A stretch of 64,000 nt of DNA from Neurospora tetraspora. Taxonomy: Eukaryota > Ascomycota > Sordariomycetes > Sordariales > Sordariaceae. The notes under the pieces were generated by a model that did no database searches, was not told where the DNA came from, and saw nothing but the letters and a program-made list of their open reading frames with translations. Positions 59,719-64,000 of the stretch are shown one piece after another. Position numbers and translations under genes: made by a program. How positions within the stretch are numbered: the first letter of the stretch is position 1; each line of letters starts with the position of its first letter. The stretch is from NCBI RefSeq assembly GCF_033439725.1, contig NW_026944388.1:2790001-2854000 (forward strand), written 5' to 3'.

Positions 59719-60729
59719 CTAGGCAGCCTGAGCGTTCTCCGCCCTCAGTGCCTCCAGCCGCTTCTGTTTCTTCTCCAAATCCTCCATCATCTGCTTCTTC
59801 ATCTCATCCACCTTCAGCTTCGCCTCCTTGAGCTTCTGAATCTCCAACTGCTCCGTCTCCCGACTGAACGGTTGCCCCGGCCTATTGACAAGCGGAATCA
59901 TCGCGCTCCGCTCCAACACGCCTCCCTCGGACCTCTGTATCACAAACGGCTCCTCCTTCGGCTCGTTGTTATTCTTCCCGTCCTTGTTCGTGCTCACACT
60001 CGCCCGCGAGTGACTCCTCTCATGACCCTTCTTGTTTCCGCCCTTGCTACTGCTGGCCCCGGGCGTGTTTGCGCTGGTCGGCGTCGCGGCGCCACTACCG
60101 CCGCCGCCGCCGCCGCCGTCTTTTAGCGTCGAGGCCGAGGGCGGGAGGGCGCCCGAGGTGAGGATTTCGTAGAAGGGCTCGTACGGCTCGTTGAAGATCT
60201 GTTCCTCGTATACCCACGAGATGACCTCGCCGCCGTTGAGGCGCATGGCTTCCTTCTCTTCTTCGGTGCGGCCAAACGGGTGCAGGCGCAGGTGGTGGTA
60301 GAGCGTTTGCGGCTTCTCGGAGGATTCGGGGACGTAGTACAGCTTCATGGTGATTTCAAATTCACCCCAGCCGGTCTCGTGTATTTGGAAGGGCTGGCCT
60401 TTGATGCCTTCTACCACTGGACGGGAGGAAGATGTTGGTTAGCTTAGGTCGATGAGAGATGGTGGCGGAAAGAGGATCGGGGGTAAAGGCGTACTTCGAA
60501 CATGGTTTGGAATGGACTCGTGAAGCTTGAACTGAACGCGCCTAAGCCAGTACGTAATGTCCACATCGTCGATGCCCTTGATGAAGACGGTCCAGGAGTG
60601 CGTGTGATCATCTGGAACGCCGGGCGGTTTGGGGTTTGTCTTTTCGTCGAAGGGTTTAGCTGTTGTTCCGTAGACGAAGGGTCGGAGTATTTGAACGCCC
60701 TTGACGCGCTTGCCTGTCGGTGGTGCCAT
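59719..60729 (-). CDS. yaf9: Yaf9-like YEATS-domain protein
   Basis: Chromatin reader of acylated histone H3, shared in yeast by the SWR1 remodeller and NuA4 acetyltransferase. Two exons: 60729-60495 and 60416-59719; 310 residues. The YEATS domain takes up about residues 8-165: [52 protein letters not shown] (with the Trp and Phe of the reader pocket) and [11 protein letters not shown]. It continues to a linker with a polyglycine run (GCC triplets near 60100-60125) and Ser-rich sequence. The last 45 residues form a charged coiled coil ([20 protein letters not shown]) that in Yaf9 binds the complex. The intron is 78 bp. Divergent from the coq11-like gene; its stop faces the IPK1 stop with 281 bp between them. 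Confidence 0.93.
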
Positions 60730-61385
60730 CGTGTTTGGCTGGGATGGTTGTGGATGGTTTAAAGCTGTCTAGGGTGTAGAGATTCGCGCTGCTTCGCGCT
60801 GGTCTTACAGAGACGCGGTGGGAGAATTGGTGAAGCTTCAGCAATAGCGATATAGCTGAGCAATCGTAAGTCGTGATATGAGAGTAGAGTTTAACAAGAC
60901 AGCTTTTTGTGGGAGCGTATATCAGAGTAAAGAAAACGGCGCAAAGATGAACAAAATGACGGGACGATTACGGGATTACACAAAAGCGACACCGTCAAGG
61001 TACCTGCATGAAAGAATGGAGAAAAAAGTCGGGCGTGTTCCAGCCTTGAATGCGGGGCAGAGAAGCTGTTAAGGTTCCCTTTCCCTCTGGGGTTTAGCGG
61101 GCCCTTGGCCCCTGTGAATTTATCGAAAAGTATCAATGCAACCCTTGTAAATATTCGTTCGATAAGGATTTTTCGAGTCTGGATAACGGATCGGGGCTCC
61201 CCATGATGCAATCGCCTGGGGTTTCCATTGTTTACTTTACGGATAGAGAACCGGGGAAGAAAGCTTGAGCTTATAGCTGAGAAGGATCCCGAGATAAATC
61301 TCCCAATTCTGACCAGCTAGCTTTTTTGAAACTTTTCTTGAGATATAATCTTTCTCCTGAGTGCTACCGTCAAGCAAGCATCACC
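60730..61385. promoter_or_regulatory. Divergent promoter region yaf9 / Coq11-like gene
   Basis: 656 bp between two divergent start codons; both promoters are expected here. No distinct known motif is seen. Confidence 0.55.
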
Positions 61386-62334
61386 ATGTCGTCCGCTGCA
61401 AAGAAGCTCATCGTGGCCGGAGGCAACGGTTTCCTCGGCTCCAGGATCTGCCAGGCCGCTGTCCACAGAGGATGGGATGTGACATCAATTAGGTACCAAA
61501 CTCAAACATTACCCTCCGTGACCGATCATTACACCTATGCAAGCGGTTGAGTTAACCACTTCTCCCCCGTCCAGTCGCTCCGGCCAGCCTAACTGGTCTT
61601 CCGTATCCGCCTCCCCCTCCGCTCCCTCCTGGTCGACCGCCGTTTCCTGGGAGCGCGCCGACATCTTCCGCCCCGCCGAATGGATCGCCATCCTCAACGG
61701 TGCGGACTACGTCGTTCACTCTATGGGTATCCTCCTCGAAGCCGACTACAAGGGCGTCATCTCCGGTCGGGAGTCTCCTCTCGCGGGGCTCCAGAAGGCC
61801 TTCTCGCCCCGTCACACCCCGAACCCGCTCGAGCGTCGCCCCGGTGACGAGATCCGTCCCCCGACCAATGCGAACCAGTTGACCTACGAGATGATGAACC
61901 GCGACAGCGCGATCTTGCTCGCCAAGGAGGCTGCCAACAAGGGCGTCAAGGGTTTCGGATTCGTTTCGGCTGCGGGAGGAGCTCCCGTCCTGCCGAGCAG
62001 GTATATCTCGACCAAGAGGGAGGCGGAGGACGTAATTGCGCGCGAGTTCCCCGAGATGAAAAGTGTGTTCTTCAGGCCGGGATTCATGTTCGATAGCTCG
62101 CGGCCGGTGACGGTGCCGCTGGCGGCGATGACGATGGCGGGAAGTATCTTCAACGGGGCCACGGGAGGAGTGCTGTCCAGCTTCTTAGGGAGTGCGGGGA
62201 CGAAGCCTCTCAAAGCAGATCTGGTTGCGGAGGCGGTGGTGGAAGGATTGGACGATACAGCGGTTAAGGGGGCGGTCGAGGTCCCCGAGATGGAGACATT
62301 GGCGAACAAGGGTTGGAGGAGAACTATGCTTTAA
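61386..62334 (+). CDS. Coq11-like NAD(P)-binding SDR protein
   Basis: Extended/atypical short-chain dehydrogenase fold related to yeast YLR290C (Coq11), a mitochondrial inner-membrane protein linked to coenzyme Q synthesis. Two exons: 61386-61492 and 61575-62334; 288 residues. The Rossmann start is KLIVAGGNGFLGSRIC (residues 7-22), with the glycine pattern GGxGFLG. After the 82-bp intron comes SISRSGQPNW, and then YVVHSMGILLEADYKG, KGFGFVSAAGG, and YISTKREAEDVI, where Tyr and Lys hold the usual SDR positions. A later segment VVEGLDDTAVKGAVEVPEM closes the domain. The first ATG of the open frame is 61386; the preceding codons lack homology. A mitochondrial presequence is not obvious, so location rests on the family. 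Confidence 0.85.
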
Positions 62335-62473
62335 GAGCAAAGGATCGCTTCAAAGGGACTGTATTATACCAGGATGATGAACTTTCGCAATGTATTAAAC
62401 GATGATGCTTAACATAATAAAACCAACAATCAATCCATCAACGCCGTGTCCTCTACGCATGAAGCCAGCTCGA

Positions 62474-63457
62474 CTAAACCATGGTTCCTCTCTCGAAGCT
62501 GTCCCTGATCTCTGCCGTGTACTTGTTATAGAACCTCGACAGCTTCTGGTTGAACTGCTTGTTCTTCTCGTTGATGTACGTGACGTCCGCATCGTCGCCA
62601 TTGTTTGCCATGCGCTCCCTCCTCTTTTTAAGACTGGCCTCCTCGGCCTTACGCATATCGGCCACCAATCGATCAACGGCCGCCTTGTCGGGCTTGTGCT
62701 GCGCGAACTGCGTCGAGTCTGCCGTGCTAAAGAAGGTGCCATCCTTGTCAATCGCAATCATTTCGCCATCCTCTGTCTCGACAATCTCCAATGTGCCAGC
62801 CGCCGCGGCCTTTTCGATCGCCGCCAGCTTCTCGCGCGTGTACTTCTCCAAATCGGGCCCTCCCATGTTACGAAGTTGCCGCTTGTAGGACTTTTCGGCT
62901 TGCTGGTTGTAGTCGCGGAAGGCAGTGTCATCGCGGTGTGCCTCTCTCTTTTTCATGCGCTTGTCCCACCGCTCGGATTCTTCGACTGTCCAGTCCCATG
63001 CTCGCTTGCGCTCAAAGTCACCTCCGGCATCTTCAATGTCGGCTTTCAGCAGCTTGTGGGAGGCGATCGCGTGGCGACGGCCGAGGGCAGTGAGTTGACT
63101 AGGGTCGCTCTGGAGGCGTTGGGATTCCTTGGTGGCTTCTTTGAGATTTTGCTGCGAGGATGACTTGGCGCGGGCTTGGAGGGCGCGGAAACGCTCAGCA
63201 CGCTCGCGAGCTTTGGCGGCCGCAGAGTCTGCAGCAGAGGTGGATGCGGATGGGGTTGACGAGGACTGAGCTGTTGTCGTGGTTTCTGTTGGTGGTGATG
63301 AAGATGACGTTGTTGCGGGCGCTGCTTCTGTGGCCGATGGCTCCTCCTTGGAATCGGTCACAGTTTGTTCTGTCGTGGGTTCGGCGACATCGTTCTCTTG
63401 TTGGGTGATCTCCGCCTTCTCCTCAGGCTCGGTCTTTCTCTTCTTCGCAGGAGGCAT
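62474..63457 (-). CDS. syf2: Syf2-like pre-mRNA splicing factor
   Basis: Component of the Prp19-associated (NTC) part of the spliceosome. A single exon of 327 residues starts MPPAKKRKTEPEEKA, with a nuclear-localisation-like PAKKRK. The first 100 residues are Thr/Ser/Glu-rich and disordered. The Syf2 domain follows from about residue 90: ARERAERFRALQARAK, ASHKLLKADIEDAGGDFERK, AWDWTVEESERWDKRMKKRE, SYKRQLRNMGGPDLEKYTRE, and then ADVTYINEKNKQFNQKLSRF with a C-terminal FYNKYTAEIRDSFERGTMV. All are family hallmarks. The open frame extends upstream to 63973, but that part has no similarity and the leader ATG at 63457 fits the family start. Its stop lies 139 bp from the stop of the Coq11-like gene. 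Confidence 0.94.
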   Translation of the reverse strand: MPPAKKRKTEPEEKAEITQQENDVAEPTTEQTVTDSKEEPSATEAAPATTSSSSPPTETTTTAQSSSTPSASTSAADSAAAKARERAERFRALQARAKSSSQQNLKEATKESQRLQSDPSQLTALGRRHAIASHKLLKADIEDAGGDFERKRAWDWTVEESERWDKRMKKREAHRDDTAFRDYNQQAEKSYKRQLRNMGGPDLEKYTREKLAAIEKAAAAGTLEIVETEDGEMIAIDKDGTFFSTADSTQFAQHKPDKAAVDRLVADMRKAEEASLKKRRERMANNGDDADVTYINEKNKQFNQKLSRFYNKYTAEIRDSFERGTMV

Positions 63458-64000
63458 TTTGCAGTATTGTGGTGATGATGTCGAGATGTGTTGCGTGGTT
63501 GTGGTGCGAAATCTGGTTTGTGTCAACGAACAGGAAATGGAAAGAAAACAAGCTGCGGTGTTGTGCCTGGAAGGTGGTCTTGGACGCGCTGGCGCCAGTG
63601 CTCGCCAGGATGGAAAGTGGAACGCTGAACAAGCCTTTCTACAGCGATTGTATGCGATAGAGTGATGCGATAAGTGGGTCATGACAGCCTGTTTTTCAGG
63701 TTTAGCGCTAATCATTACAGGGTCTTTTAGCGGCTCTTTAGCGCTCCTTCCCCGGATTTTGCAGGCAACGCCAAGAGGGGACTTGAACGTCTCGGCCCGC
63801 CTCGTTCTTTCTCCATGCCGTCTTCGACCAGACCTGAACTTTCCACCACGAAGTACCTTTGTACCTGTTACACAGAACACGGCATCGCAACCAATTTGGA
63901 AGGAGTATTGGGCAGACCGGTCGAGGCGATGAGGAGAAAATGGAAGGCACCGCGGGAGGGTGAAACCGGTCAAGACCTAGGGAAGGAGGGGTTCACTCGA
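63458..64000. other. Upstream region of syf2
   Basis: Should carry the syf2 promoter and leader. The open frames here on both strands are unrecognised and the window ends before any further gene is seen. Confidence 0.5.

Noticed and set aside
63458-63973. N-terminal extension of the Syf2 frame
   Set aside because: Sequence before the ATG at 63457 has no similarity to Syf2 and looks like leader read in frame by chance.

Overview
The window is nuclear DNA of a filamentous ascomycete, almost certainly Neurospora or a very close member of the Sordariaceae. Genes have one to five short introns (about 50-150 bp) with fungal splice signals. One 3.6-kb block is extremely AT-rich in the way repeat-induced point mutation (RIP) leaves DNA. 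The large secreted catalase and the Ste12-type factor match my memory of N. crassa CAT-3 and PP-1 almost residue for residue, with a few differences, so I do not fix the species. As I recall, both genes lie close together on N. crassa linkage group III, which fits one syntenic block.

Layout. 1.0-3.4 kb (minus): Ste12-type mating/development transcription factor (pp-1). 3.4-17.9 kb: a gene-poor stretch of about 14.5 kb with no convincing host gene. It contains a 3655-bp RIP-mutated PIF/Harbinger DNA transposon (8950-12604) with 37-bp terminal inverted repeats, a TTA target duplication, a decayed DDE transposase on the minus strand and a second decayed reading frame on the plus strand. 17.9-41.5 kb is a dense block: Zn2Cys6 transcription factor (minus), Tti1 (plus), EBP-type sterol isomerase (plus), Pex26-like tail-anchored protein (plus), Rds3/PHF5A (minus), pinin-domain protein (plus), epoxide hydrolase (minus), CRIPT (minus) and a Drs2-type P4-ATPase (plus). 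41.5-47.3 kb is a second gene-free stretch with a strong 31-bp-arm hairpin. 47.3-64 kb: catalase-3 (plus), an equilibrative nucleoside transporter (plus), Mdm34 of ERMES (minus), inositol-pentakisphosphate 2-kinase (plus), Yaf9/YEATS (minus), a Coq11-like SDR (plus) and Syf2 (minus).

The genes are ordinary single-copy fungal housekeeping genes and do not form a pathway cluster. Some share a theme: Rds3, the pinin-domain protein, Syf2 and CRIPT relate to the spliceosome; the sterol isomerase, flippase and Mdm34 to lipids and membranes; Tti1 and Yaf9 to PIKK assembly and chromatin. Divergent pairs (Zn2Cys6 factor/tti1, rds3/pinin, cript/drs2, yaf9/coq11) share intergenic promoters. I see no gene cluster suggesting a new system. 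The most distinctive items are the Harbinger element and two hairpins in non-coding DNA. Exon limits were read by eye from splice signals, frame continuity and family conservation.
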